Shown in pieces: positions 47,969-57,320 of a stretch of DNA of 64,000 bases. The stretch lies in NCBI GenBank assembly GCA_043739385.1, contig JAYUED010000007.1:62001-126000 (forward strand), given 5' to 3'. Position numbers and translations under genes: made by a program. The notes under the pieces were generated by a model. The model worked only from the letters and a program-made list of their open reading frames with translations. It searched no databases and was not told where the DNA came from. Numbering within the stretch: position 1 is the stretch's first letter; the number at the start of each line of letters is the position of its first letter. The stretch is from Defluviibacillus sp043739385 (GTDB lineage Bacteria > Pseudomonadota > Gammaproteobacteria > Burkholderiales > Burkholderiaceae_C).

Positions 47969-50740
47969 ATGGCCAACAATTTCCTCACCAAAATTTTCGG
48001 CAGTCGCAATGACCGCCTGCTCAAGCAATTTCGCCGTACCGTCGAGCAGATCAACGCCGCTGAAGCAAGCCTTGAATCGCTGACAGACGACGATCTGCGC
48101 GCCAAAACGCAAAGTTTTAAAGAACGCGTTGCCGCTGGCGAGACGCTGGACGCTATCTTGCCGGAAGCGTTTTCTGTGGTGCGTGAAGGCTCCAAACGAG
48201 TCATGAAAATGCGCCACTTTGATGTGCAGTTGCTGGGCGGTATGGCGTTGCACAACGGAAAAATTTGCGAAATGCGCACTGGTGAAGGTAAAACCTTGAC
48301 TGCTACGCTGCCGGTTTACCTGAATGCCTTGACGGGTAAGGGTGTCCACGTCGTCACAGTAAACGACTACCTTGCCAACCGCGATGCGCAGTGGATGGGC
48401 CAGCTGTACAACTTCTTGGGCCTTACGGTGGGCATCAATCTGCCCAACATGCCACGTGAGCAAAAGCAAGCTGCCTACCGCGCCGACATCACTTACGGCA
48501 CGAACAACGAATACGGTTTCGATTACCTGCGCGACAACATGGTCTACGAAGTGGCCGACCGCGTACAGCGCGGTCTGAACTTCGCCATTGTGGACGAAGT
48601 GGATTCGATTTTGATCGACGAAGCCCGCACACCGCTCATCATCAGTGGCCAAGCCGAAGACCATACCGCCATGTATGTGGCGATGAACACCATCGTGCCT
48701 TTGCTGACCAAGCAAGAGGGTGAAGCGGATCCGCACACTGGCGAAGGCATCACTAAGCCGGGTGATTTCACGGTCGATGAAAAAACCCACCAAGTCTTTT
48801 TGACCGAACAGGGCCATGAGCATGCCGAGCAGATTTTGTTCGATCGCGGCTTGATCCCTGAAGGTGCCACGTTGTACGATCCGGCCAACATCAGCCTGAT
48901 GCACCACCTGTACGCGGCACTGCGGGCCAAAAATCTGTACCACCGCGATCAGCATTATGTGGTTCAGCCAGGTGATGACGGCTTGGAAATCGTCATCGTG
49001 GACGAGTTCACAGGTCGCTTGATGGCCGGGCGCCGCTGGAGCGAAGGCCTCCATCAAGCTGTGGAGGCGAAAGAAGGCGTGCAGATTCAGGCGGAAAACC
49101 AAACGCTGGCGTCCATTACTTTCCAAAACTACTTCCGCCTCTACGGTCGCCTCTCCGGTATGACCGGTACGGCCGATACCGAAGCCTACGAATTCCAGGA
49201 AATCTACGGTCTGGAAACCGTGGTGATTCCGCCTAACCGCCCCAGCCGCCGTGAAGACAAGCTGGACTTGGTTTACAAAACCACGCGTGAAAAATACGAA
49301 GCTGCCATTGCTGATATCCGCGAATGCCATGAGCGCGGCCAGCCCGTATTGGTGGGTACCACGTCCATCGAAAACTCGGAAATCATCGCCAACCTGCTGG
49401 AAAAAGAAAAGCTTCCCCATCAGGTGCTGAACGCCAAGCAGCACGCCCGCGAGGCCGATATCGTGGCCCAGGCTGGGCGCCCCAACATGATTACCATCGC
49501 CACCAACATGGCGGGCCGAGGCACTGATATTGTGTTGGGTGGCAACCTTGAAAAGCTGTTGGAACCAGTTCATGCCGATAACACTTTGGACGATGATGGC
49601 AAAGCCAAAAAAATCGAACAAGTGCGAGCGGATTGGAAAGTGCTGCATGAGCAAGTTACCGCCTTGGGTGGCTTGCGCATCATTGCAACTGAGCGCCATG
49701 AGTCGCGACGTATCGACAACCAGTTGCGTGGCCGTTCGGGCCGCCAGGGTGACCCAGGTTCGTCGCGCTTTTATCTGAGCTTGGACGACACCCTGATGCG
49801 CATCTTCGCGGGTGACCGTGTCAAGGCCATCATGGAGCGCTTGAAAATGCCCGATGGTGAAGCGATTGAGGCGGGCATTGTGTCGCGCAGCATCGAGTCC
49901 GCCCAGCGCAAGGTGGAAGCCCGCAATTTTGATATTCGTAAGCAACTGCTGGAATACGACGATGTGTCCAACGACCAGCGCAAGGTGATTTACCAACAGC
50001 GCAACGACATCATGGACGCGCAAACTTTGGGTGCACAGATTGCGTCCCTGCGCGAAGGCTGTATGACCGATGTGGTGCGCCAGTATGTGCCTGTCGAATC
50101 GGTGGAAGAGCAATGGGATTTGGCGGCATTGGAAAAGACACTGCAAGAGGAATGGCAGGTCACCATCGACTTGCAAGCCCAGGTTAAAGAAGCCTCGGCC
50201 ATAACTGACGACGATATTTTGGAGAAAGTTCTGCACGCGGCCAATGCCTCGTTTGACGCCAAAGTCGCGCACATTGGTGCGGATAATTTCACCTCGTTCG
50301 AGCGTGTGGTGCTGCTGCAAAGCATAGACACCCATTGGCGCGAGCATTTGAGTGCGCTGGACTACCTGCGCCAAGGCATTCACCTGCGCGGCTACGCTCA
50401 AAAGCAGCCTAAGCAGGAGTACAAACGCGAAGCCTTCGAGTTGTTTGGTCAGTTGCTCGACTCGGTGAAGAACGAAGTCACCAAAGTCTTGATGACCGTC
50501 AATGTGAACTCTGGCGCTCAGCTGGACCAAGCTGCTGAAGAAATCGAGCAGCGTGCTGAGCACATCAGCAATGTGACTTACACAGCGCCCACTGAAACTG
50601 GTGAGGTGGAAACCACGGTAGATCAATCCACGCTGTCGGCGAGTTCAAATAATTTTGCTGGGCAGCGGATTGGCCGCAACGACCCTTGCCCTTGCGGTAG
50701 CGGGAAGAAGTTCAAGCTGTGCCACGGTAAGTTGGCGTAA
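47969..50740 (+). CDS. secA: Preprotein translocase ATPase SecA
   Basis: 923 residues, full length. It drives proteins through SecYEG by ATP hydrolysis. Motif I is MRTGEGKTLTA (residues 102-112); VDEVDSILIDEARTPLIISG, NMAGRGTDIVLGGN and LRGRSGRQGDPGSSRFYLSL follow. The C-terminal zinc module NDPCPCGSGKKFKLCHGKL binds SecB. The ATG at 47969 (MANNFLTKIF) is the conserved start; a 52-codon in-frame extension to 47813 has no support. argJ follows 32 bases later. Confidence 0.97.
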   Translation: MANNFLTKIFGSRNDRLLKQFRRTVEQINAAEASLESLTDDDLRAKTQSFKERVAAGETLDAILPEAFSVVREGSKRVMKMRHFDVQLLGGMALHNGKICEMRTGEGKTLTATLPVYLNALTGKGVHVVTVNDYLANRDAQWMGQLYNFLGLTVGINLPNMPREQKQAAYRADITYGTNNEYGFDYLRDNMVYEVADRVQRGLNFAIVDEVDSILIDEARTPLIISGQAEDHTAMYVAMNTIVPLLTKQEGEADPHTGEGITKPGDFTVDEKTHQVFLTEQGHEHAEQILFDRGLIPEGATLYDPANISLMHHLYAALRAKNLYHRDQHYVVQPGDDGLEIVIVDEFTGRLMAGRRWSEGLHQAVEAKEGVQIQAENQTLASITFQNYFRLYGRLSGMTGTADTEAYEFQEIYGLETVVIPPNRPSRREDKLDLVYKTTREKYEAAIADIRECHERGQPVLVGTTSIENSEIIANLLEKEKLPHQVLNAKQHAREADIVAQAGRPNMITIATNMAGRGTDIVLGGNLEKLLEPVHADNTLDDDGKAKKIEQVRADWKVLHEQVTALGGLRIIATERHESRRIDNQLRGRSGRQGDPGSSRFYLSLDDTLMRIFAGDRVKAIMERLKMPDGEAIEAGIVSRSIESAQRKVEARNFDIRKQLLEYDDVSNDQRKVIYQQRNDIMDAQTLGAQIASLREGCMTDVVRQYVPVESVEEQWDLAALEKTLQEEWQVTIDLQAQVKEASAITDDDILEKVLHAANASFDAKVAHIGADNFTSFERVVLLQSIDTHWREHLSALDYLRQGIHLRGYAQKQPKQEYKREAFELFGQLLDSVKNEVTKVLMTVNVNSGAQLDQAAEEIEQRAEHISNVTYTAPTETGEVETTVDQSTLSASSNNFAGQRIGRNDPCPCGSGKKFKLCHGKLA

Positions 50741-50772
50741 CACACGCTGAAGTAGGTTTAAGGAGCTCACGT

Positions 50773-52026
50773 ATGCCCGTTAATTTGACTGCGCCGCAAG
50801 CGGCTGATTTGTTCGCTGTTCCTGGTGTTCGCATTGGTGTTGCAGAGGCTGGGATTCGTAAAGCAAACCGCAAAGATTTGACGCTGGTGCTGATTGACGA
50901 GGGTGCGTCGGTGTCGGGCGTGTTCACCCAGAACCGTTTTTGTGCCGCACCAGTGCAGGTTTGTCGCGAGCATTTGGCCTTGAACGAACGCTCCAATGCG
51001 GGCATTCGCGCCATGCTAATTAACACCGGTAATGCGAATGCTGGCACAGGTGAGGACGGCTTGGCGAGAGCCCGGGCGACTTGTACTGCTTTGGCGACGC
51101 AGTTGTCGCTCGCACCGGCGCAAATTTTGCCGTTTTCTACTGGCGTCATCATGGAATCCCTGCCTGTTGACCGTATCGTAGCGGGCTTGCCCAGTGTGAT
51201 TGCCTCCGCCCAAACGGCGTCTGGTAGTGAGCAGTGGCTGCAAGCGGCCCACGGCATCATGACTACCGACACCGTGGCTAAAGCCTTCAGCCAGCAAATC
51301 ATGTTGGATGGTCAAGCTATCAGCATCACTGGTATCAGCAAGGGCGCTGGCATGATCCGTCCCAACATGGCGACGATGCTGGGTTTCATCGCCACTGACG
51401 CTAACGTGGCGCAAGCATTGATGCCCGCGTTGTCACTCGCCTTGGCTGAAGCGTCATTCAACCGTGTGACGGTGGACGGCGACACCTCTACCAACGATTC
51501 GCTGGTGGTTATTGCCACTAATAAGGCCCGCCATGTGCCTATTACCTCGTTGGAGAGCACAGCAGGTGCTGCTTTGTTCGCTGCGATGCGTGACATTGCT
51601 CAAAAACTGGCGCAGGCGATTGTCAGAGACGGTGAAGGTGCTACAAAATTTATAGCAATCAAAGTTGAAGGTGGAAAGACTGGGGAAGAATGTCGCAAAG
51701 TCGCCTACGCCATCGCACATTCACCATTGGTTAAAACCGCCTTTTTCGCCAGCGACCCTAACCTAGGTCGTATTTTGGCTGCTGTCGGCTATGCAGGCAT
51801 TGACGACTTAGACCAAACCGGTATTGACCTCTACCTGGATGATGTGCATGTCGCCGTTAAGGGCGGACGCAACCCCGATTACCGTGAAGAGCAGGGCCAG
51901 CGCGTGATGAAGCAAAGTGAAATCACCGTGCGTGTGGTGTTGGGCCGAGGTGACGCCAGTGACACCGTTTGGACATGCGATTTCAGCCATGAATACGTCA
52001 CTATCAACGCGGATTACCGCTCCTAA
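50773..52026 (+). CDS. argJ: Bifunctional ornithine acetyltransferase / N-acetylglutamate synthase
   Basis: 417 residues. It transfers acetyl from N-acetylornithine to glutamate in the cyclic arginine pathway. The self-cleavage site is in GAGMIRPNMATMLGFIATDA (cut before the Thr of ATML). Other blocks are MLINTGNANAGTGEDG and FNRVTVDGDTSTNDS, with SDPNLGRILAAVGYAG near the C-terminus. AAGGAG lies 8 bases before the ATG. It sits with secA and the DUF815 ATPase, as in other Burkholderiales. Confidence 0.96.
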   Translation: MPVNLTAPQAADLFAVPGVRIGVAEAGIRKANRKDLTLVLIDEGASVSGVFTQNRFCAAPVQVCREHLALNERSNAGIRAMLINTGNANAGTGEDGLARARATCTALATQLSLAPAQILPFSTGVIMESLPVDRIVAGLPSVIASAQTASGSEQWLQAAHGIMTTDTVAKAFSQQIMLDGQAISITGISKGAGMIRPNMATMLGFIATDANVAQALMPALSLALAEASFNRVTVDGDTSTNDSLVVIATNKARHVPITSLESTAGAALFAAMRDIAQKLAQAIVRDGEGATKFIAIKVEGGKTGEECRKVAYAIAHSPLVKTAFFASDPNLGRILAAVGYAGIDDLDQTGIDLYLDDVHVAVKGGRNPDYREEQGQRVMKQSEITVRVVLGRGDASDTVWTCDFSHEYVTINADYRS

Positions 52027-52092
52027 TGTTGTTCGCAGCGCAGTGCTGTATCCAGGTCACAACCCTTAGCTCTTAGTCTCTAGTCTATATTC

Positions 52093-52992
52093 ATGAATGA
52101 AAATTTTGAGCATCTGCTGCAAGGCTTAGAGCGCTTCACGGCCCGCGCTGAAGTGTTGATGCAGCGCGTCGAATCCATCTTGCCGCAAGCGCTAGCAGCC
52201 CCTGACTGGAATGCCGCTATTGCCTACCGTTACCGCAAGCGCAGTAGCGGTCACGGTAGTCTGGAGCCGGTTCGCCATGTGGGCGCTATGACCCTGAATG
52301 ATCTGAAAGAAATCGACATTCAAAAAGAAAAAATTCAGCGCAATACCTTGCAATTCGTTGAAGGCCGCTCTGCCAATAATGTGCTGTTAACGGGTGCACG
52401 CGGCACTGGAAAATCGTCGTTGATACGCGCTTGTCTGAATACTTATGCGGCCCGAGGCTTGCGATTGATTGAAGTAGACAAAGCTGATTTGGTGGATTTG
52501 CCCGACATCGTGGACGTGGTGGCCGTTCGTCCTGAAAAATTCATTGTCTTTTGCGATGATTTGAGCTTTGATGACGGTGAGCCTGGCTACAAGGCATTGA
52601 AATCGGTGCTTGATGGATCGGTGGCCGCAGCGTCGCCTAACGTGCTGATCTACGCCACCAGCAACCGCCGTCATTTGCTGCCTGAATACATGAAGGAAAA
52701 CTTGACCTATACCCACACTGAGGATGGTGAAGTCCATCCTGGTGAGGGCGTGGAAGAGAAGATTTCACTCTCAGAGCGCTTTGGCTTGTGGGTTAGTTTC
52801 TATCCCTTCACGCAAGCCGAGTACCTGACTATCGTGGCGCAGTGGCTAGTTTCGTTTGGCCTACCAGACAGCGCCTTTACGGCTGCCCGCCCTCAGGCGT
52901 TGGTATGGGCGCTGGAACGAGGCTCACGTAATGGCCGCGTGGCCTACCAGTTCGCGCGTGATTACGCCGGACGGCATGGTGTCATTGCCTAA
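52093..52992 (+). CDS. DUF815 AAA-type ATPase
   Basis: 299 residues. Walker A LLTGARGTGKSSLIRA and Walker B FIVFCDDLSFDD are intact, with ATSNRRHLLPEYM as the sensor region. The N-terminal ~90 residues are helical. The family is widespread next to argJ and mutT in betaproteobacteria, and its function is unknown. No Shine-Dalgarno precedes the ATG; instead a run of CTTAG/CTCTTAG-like imperfect repeats fills 52067-52085. The gene is 66 bases after argJ. Confidence 0.9.
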   Translation: MNENFEHLLQGLERFTARAEVLMQRVESILPQALAAPDWNAAIAYRYRKRSSGHGSLEPVRHVGAMTLNDLKEIDIQKEKIQRNTLQFVEGRSANNVLLTGARGTGKSSLIRACLNTYAARGLRLIEVDKADLVDLPDIVDVVAVRPEKFIVFCDDLSFDDGEPGYKALKSVLDGSVAAASPNVLIYATSNRRHLLPEYMKENLTYTHTEDGEVHPGEGVEEKISLSERFGLWVSFYPFTQAEYLTIVAQWLVSFGLPDSAFTAARPQALVWALERGSRNGRVAYQFARDYAGRHGVIA

Positions 52993-53006
52993 GTACCCAT
53001 GCTGCA

Positions 53007-53489
53007 ATGAACACGATACCCTTGGTTGCCTTCTTAATTGCCGACAAGCATGAGCCGCGAAGTATTGACCGTAAAGTTGTTGAAGTCGCTGTCGGTATTC
53101 TGATCGCGGCGGGGGGGCAGTTTTTGATGACCTCACGCCCATCCGGTAAAGTTTATGCAGGCTACTGGGAGTTTCCGGGCGGCAAGCTGGAGGCGGGTGA
53201 GACGGTCGCCCAGGCACTGCACCGCGAGTTACAAGAAGAGCTGGGTATCACCATTGGTGAGCCTGAACCATGGAAAATAGAGCTCGTGGACTATCCCCAT
53301 GCCTTGGTTCGCTTGCACTTCTGTAAGGTGTTTCAGTGGGACGGCGATTTACAAATGCGTGAGGGCCAGCAGTTTTCGTGGCAACAGTTACCCGTCAACG
53401 TGACACCTGTATTGGCAGGAACCTTGCCTGTTTTGGATTGGTTTGCCCATGCGCAGCAATATGAAGGTGCTACAGTTTCAATAGCTTAG
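53007..53489 (+). CDS. mutT: NUDIX hydrolase, MutT type
   Basis: 160 residues. The Nudix box GGKLEAGETVAQALHRELQE, followed by ELGI, fits GX5EX7REUXEEXGU. The preceding SRPSGKVYAGYWEFPGGK is typical of MutT, which hydrolyses 8-oxo-dGTP. The first ~25 residues are an extension relative to E. coli MutT. It is 14 bases after the DUF815 gene and converges on yacG, 35 bases apart. Confidence 0.88.
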   Translation: MNTIPLVAFLIADKHEPRSIDRKVVEVAVGILIAAGGQFLMTSRPSGKVYAGYWEFPGGKLEAGETVAQALHRELQEELGITIGEPEPWKIELVDYPHALVRLHFCKVFQWDGDLQMREGQQFSWQQLPVNVTPVLAGTLPVLDWFAHAQQYEGATVSIA

Positions 53490-53524
53490 TAAGTCGATCC
53501 AGAATGGATAGACAGAGTATTTGG

Positions 53525-53761
53525 CTATTGAAGTCGTTGTGAACTGTTCTGCAGCACTTCATCCGCGTCGTCGTTCTCACGGGCAGTTGTGGGTAAGCGG
53601 AAGTCTTCATTTGCCCAAGCACCCAAATCATGATTTTTACAGCGCTCGCCACAAAACGGGCGATACGCGTTGGATGGGCTGTACAGACTAGGGCCTCCGC
53701 AAGCAGGGCAAATTACAGTACGTGCGGCAGGAGTGGAGGGCGTAAAAGGGCTATGAGGCAT
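53525..53761 (-). CDS. yacG: DNA gyrase inhibitor YacG
   Basis: 78 residues. The zinc ligands are VICPACGGPSLYSP and YRPFCGERCKNHDLGAWANE, the YacG signature of four cysteines. It binds GyrB and blocks gyrase from DNA (family knowledge). The first ~15 residues are variable. It is the last gene of the leftward run and lies 23 bases after zapD. Confidence 0.92.
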   Translation of the reverse strand: MPHSPFTPSTPAARTVICPACGGPSLYSPSNAYRPFCGERCKNHDLGAWANEDFRLPTTARENDDADEVLQNSSQRLQ

Positions 53762-53784
53762 AGGAATGTCTTAATGCAGAGTTA

Positions 53785-54540
53785 CTAGCAGCACAGTGTC
53801 AGATCAAACGACACGTCATCACTGCATACGTGCAGTCTGTCATCCTCGCCGCTGCGCATCATGCGCACAGACACCATCAGCCGGTTGCCGCTGATCTCAG
53901 GAATCAGACCTAATGCGGGATCAATGCGTAGGCGCAGTAACTGAAAGGTCTTGCCTTGGGGTAAGTTCTGCTGAAACTGCCCGTTAATCGCGATTACTTT
54001 TTGGGGTGAGCCTGCATCTCGCAACAGTTTCAATAGCAATTGAAGAGATTGCGCCAGGGGCCCCAAAGGGGTTGACCATCGCTCTAAATCCAAACGTCGA
54101 TTCGCAGCATCTCGCTGTTGCCATGCGTAGTAAGCCGGTAGATCGAACTCGCAGGTACCACCAGGGATACTGGCACGGCTGCGGATATTCATCAGCCAAT
54201 CGTTCTCAGTCAGTGCTTGGCCTGCTTTACCGGCCTGGGCATTCAGCTCACTGAAGCACTGCTCCAGCTTGCTAATAATCTGATCCAAGGCTTGCTCGGA
54301 TATCGCAGGATTACCTCGATAACTGTTGAGTATTTGCTTTTGCTTTTCCAGATCTCGCAGGATGTCGGATTTCAAATCGGCACGAGCGGCTACCTCGATC
54401 ACTTCAAAAATCGTGGTTAAAGCAAAGTGATGGTCTGTGGCGTGCTCGCGCGACACCAGCAACGTCAGTCGTCGGAAAAGATGTTCCAGCCTGAGGTAGG
54501 TTCGGATACGTTCGTTGAAGGGATATTCGTAAAGAATCAC
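53785..54540 (-). CDS. zapD: Cell division protein ZapD
   Basis: 251 residues. It bundles FtsZ filaments at the division ring. The N-terminus ILYEYPFNERIRTYLRLEHL is the conserved ZapD start, and the rest is helical with a beta domain (FDLPAYYAWQQRDAANRRLD). The start is a GTG at 54540 with AGGA 8 bases upstream. The earlier in-frame TTG at 54561 has no ribosome site and would add residues that do not belong to the family. It sits between coaE and yacG, the usual order. Confidence 0.92.
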   Translation of the reverse strand: MILYEYPFNERIRTYLRLEHLFRRLTLLVSREHATDHHFALTTIFEVIEVAARADLKSDILRDLEKQKQILNSYRGNPAISEQALDQIISKLEQCFSELNAQAGKAGQALTENDWLMNIRSRASIPGGTCEFDLPAYYAWQQRDAANRRLDLERWSTPLGPLAQSLQLLLKLLRDAGSPQKVIAINGQFQQNLPQGKTFQLLRLRIDPALGLIPEISGNRLMVSVRMMRSGEDDRLHVCSDDVSFDLTLCC

Positions 54541-54567
54541 ACAGAGGTTCCTAAGCGGCAAACCGGA

Positions 54568-55179
54568 TCATAGCCCGAAGTATTTTGTAACCAGCGCCAC
54601 TTGAAGGTCTAAAGTTTCAAGTGTGATGCCATCGTTGAATACGACCGCATCGGCAGCAGCTAAACGCAGGTGTCGGGGGGCTTGGGAGGCGATGATGGTC
54701 AAGGTCGTTTCACGGGCTAGGGCACTTCGCGCCATGACACGTTGGATTTGTGTTTCAGGTGTGCAGTCGATCACCAGCACTTGGTCAAGTCTGTACCGCC
54801 AATGCGTGGACTCCACCAGCAGTGGTGTGTCAAATACCAAAAAAGCGGGCAAGCGTGACAGCGCTTCTTGAGTCAAGCGGTCGGTCTCAATGCCAATAAT
54901 CGGATGAAGAATGCTCTCCAGATTGCGTTTGGCTTGTACGTCAGTGAATACCAGTTGACGCATGAAATCGCGGTTCATTGCGCCATCTGGGCTGATAGCT
55001 GCATTACCAAATTCACGTTGAACAGCAGGAATTCCAATACCGCCTGCGGCAGTGACACTGCGAGAAATCGCATCTGCGTCTATCACCGCTGCACCCCGCT
55101 GTGCCAGAAAGGCTGCAACGGTGGATTTTCCGCTGCCAATACCGCCTGTCAGGCCAATACGTTTACATATCTGGCGCAC
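54568..55179 (-). CDS. coaE: Dephospho-CoA kinase
   Basis: 203 residues. It phosphorylates dephospho-CoA, the last step of CoA synthesis. The P-loop IGLTGGIGSGKSTVAAFLAQ is intact, with the CoA-site block VIDADAISR and PLLVESTHWRYRLDQVLVID. Its start codon directly follows the pilD stop with no gap, which implies coupling. Confidence 0.95.
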   Translation of the reverse strand: MRQICKRIGLTGGIGSGKSTVAAFLAQRGAAVIDADAISRSVTAAGGIGIPAVQREFGNAAISPDGAMNRDFMRQLVFTDVQAKRNLESILHPIIGIETDRLTQEALSRLPAFLVFDTPLLVESTHWRYRLDQVLVIDCTPETQIQRVMARSALARETTLTIIASQAPRHLRLAAADAVVFNDGITLETLDLQVALVTKYFGL

Positions 55180-56076
55180 TTATAAACCCACCGCACTCAA
55201 CATAGCTTGCGGCCCAAACACCATCGCCGTGAATCCTGCACCCGCCAGGAATGGTCCGAACGGGATATAGACGCCTTCGCGCAGGCTGCTGCGTAACTTC
55301 ATCCCGATACCGATGACGGCACCAATCACCGAGGCCATCAAAATGATGGGAACCAGTGCCTGCCAGCCAAACCAAGCGCCTAATGCCGCAAACAGCTTGA
55401 AGTCACCAAAACCCATACCCTCTTTGCCCGTTACCAGCTTGAAAGCCCAATACACCAGCCACAGTGACATATATCCACCGACCGCACCCCACAGGCTGTC
55501 AGAAGGGCTGACAGTGGTCCAGTGAAGATTGCTGGCGATCAAGCCTGCCCACAGCAGTGGCAACGTCAGGTTATCGGGTAAGAGCGTTGTGTCCCAGTCA
55601 ATCAAAGCCATGGTTAGTAAAGCCGCACCAAAGCCAAACCACGCCACAGTGCTCGCGCTCTGGCCCCAGCGCAAAGCGCAATAGGCGGCGATAACTCCCG
55701 CGACAAGTTCAACCAGGGGATATCGCACGCTAATAGGGTTACTGCAGGCTGAGCATTTACCGCGCAAAAAAGCGTAGCTGACCAGTGGAATGTTCTCAAA
55801 CCAGCGGATTTGGTGGCCGCAATGGCCGCAACGGGAGCGAGGCACCATGAGATTGAATGCATCAACAGCAGGCGGAGCGGTTTCATCGGGATTGTTGGCA
55901 GCCGAGCTGAGCAATTCAGCACATTCTTCAGCCCATTGCCGCTCCATTATTTTGGGAAGTCGATAGACCACCACATTTAAAAAGCTGCCTATTAGCAGGC
56001 CAAAAACAGTGGCCAACGTTATAAATCCCACATCCAAAGGCACATTCATGGGCAAATTCATCGCTGCATTCATCAA
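55180..56076 (-). CDS. pilD: Prepilin peptidase / N-methyltransferase
   Basis: 298 residues and about eight membrane helices. It cleaves and methylates type IV prepilins. The zinc cysteines are in SRCGHCGHQIRWFENIPLVS and GKCSACSNPISVRY, and the aspartate pair is in MALIDWDTTLLPD and GMGFGDFKLFAALG. Several ATGs lie in the first 10 residues, so the start is approximate. It overlaps pilC by 4 bases and abuts coaE. Confidence 0.95.
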   Translation of the reverse strand: MMNAAMNLPMNVPLDVGFITLATVFGLLIGSFLNVVVYRLPKIMERQWAEECAELLSSAANNPDETAPPAVDAFNLMVPRSRCGHCGHQIRWFENIPLVSYAFLRGKCSACSNPISVRYPLVELVAGVIAAYCALRWGQSASTVAWFGFGAALLTMALIDWDTTLLPDNLTLPLLWAGLIASNLHWTTVSPSDSLWGAVGGYMSLWLVYWAFKLVTGKEGMGFGDFKLFAALGAWFGWQALVPIILMASVIGAVIGIGMKLRSSLREGVYIPFGPFLAGAGFTAMVFGPQAMLSAVGL

Positions 56077-57305
56077 ACAACCTGACCCAGTTTAAAGATG
56101 GGCAGATACATCGAAACCACAATGCCACCAATTATCGTACCCAAAATCACAATGATGATGGGCTCCATCAGGCTAGACAAGCCGGCCACCATATCATCAA
56201 CCTCAGCCTCGTAAAAGTCCGCCGCTTTGCCCAGCATATGGTCAATGGAACCAGACTCCTCACCAATTGCACACATCTGCAACACCATGGATGGGAAGAT
56301 GTTGACATTGCCCATGGCCGAAGTAAGGCTGGTGCCGGTGGACACCTCTTGCTGAATTTTGAGTGTGGCCGTTTCATATACCGAATTTCCTGATGCCCCG
56401 CCTACTGAATCAAGCGCCTCAACCAAGGGCACCCCCGCTGCAAACATGGTGGACAGGGTGCGCGTCCAGCGCGCAATGCATGATTTTTCAATCAACGTAC
56501 CAAATATTGGCATTTTCAGCAGCAGCCGGTCCATGACCGCTTGCATCTTTTTGTTGCGCTGCCACGCTTGCATGAAAAAGTAAAGTCCACCTCCGATACC
56601 CCCAAAAATCAACCACCAGTAGGCGACAAAAACCTCGGAGATGGCGATGATAAACAGTGTGGGTGCCGGCAAATCCGCACCAAAAGAGGAGAACACCTGC
56701 TTGAATGCTGGAATCACGAAAATCATGATGACGGCCACAACCACAAACGCCACAACTATCACCGATATGGGGTACATCAGTGCAGATTTGATTTTGGACT
56801 TGATCGCCTCAGTCTTTTCCATGTAGACCGCCAAACGGTCGAGCAACTGCTCCAAAATGCCCGCTGCCTCACCGGCTTCAACCAGGTTGCAGTACAAGTT
56901 ATCGAACTGAATGGGGTATTTACGAAACGCTGTGCTGAGGGATGTACCCGTCTCCACATCATTGCGGACATCGTTCAACAACCGGGTAACGCGGGGATTG
57001 GGGTTGCCGCGTCCCACAATGTCAAAGGCTTGGAGCAGAGGAACGCCCGCTTTCATCATCGTAGCTAGTTGGCGTGTGAAGATGGCGATATCTTTGGGTT
57101 TAATACGCGAACCCGAGCTCATCCGGCGCTTTTTGATTTTGGTCGGAAACACGCCTTGTCGGCGGAGTGAGGCTTGCACTTGGTTTTCGCCAGATGCTCG
57201 GACTTCACCACGGACTTGTTTGCCGTTGCGGTCTTTGCCTTCCCACTCGTAAACGAATTCCTTGATGTCTCTTGCCGCAGCAGTCTTTGTGGGTTTGGTC
57301 GCCAT
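56073..57305 (-). CDS. pilC: Type IV pilus inner-membrane platform protein PilC
   Basis: 410 residues. Two GspF domains are visible (ITFRQLATMMKAGVPLLQAF-like AIFTRQLATMMKAGVPLLQA, and CIARWTRTLSTMFAAGVPLV), with membrane helices VIVVAFVVVAVIMIFVIPAF and the C-terminal IIIVILGTIIGGIVVSMYLP. It couples the PilB motor to pilin assembly. It is 15 bases after pilB and overlaps pilD. Confidence 0.96.
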   Translation of the reverse strand: MATKPTKTAAARDIKEFVYEWEGKDRNGKQVRGEVRASGENQVQASLRRQGVFPTKIKKRRMSSGSRIKPKDIAIFTRQLATMMKAGVPLLQAFDIVGRGNPNPRVTRLLNDVRNDVETGTSLSTAFRKYPIQFDNLYCNLVEAGEAAGILEQLLDRLAVYMEKTEAIKSKIKSALMYPISVIVVAFVVVAVIMIFVIPAFKQVFSSFGADLPAPTLFIIAISEVFVAYWWLIFGGIGGGLYFFMQAWQRNKKMQAVMDRLLLKMPIFGTLIEKSCIARWTRTLSTMFAAGVPLVEALDSVGGASGNSVYETATLKIQQEVSTGTSLTSAMGNVNIFPSMVLQMCAIGEESGSIDHMLGKAADFYEAEVDDMVAGLSSLMEPIIIVILGTIIGGIVVSMYLPIFKLGQVV

Positions 57306-57320
57306 GATGTTCAGCCGTCC

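Noticed and set aside
47912..50626. A 904-codon open frame antisense to secA
   Set aside because: It mirrors the codon pattern of secA, has no ribosome site or recognisable domain, and secA is certain.
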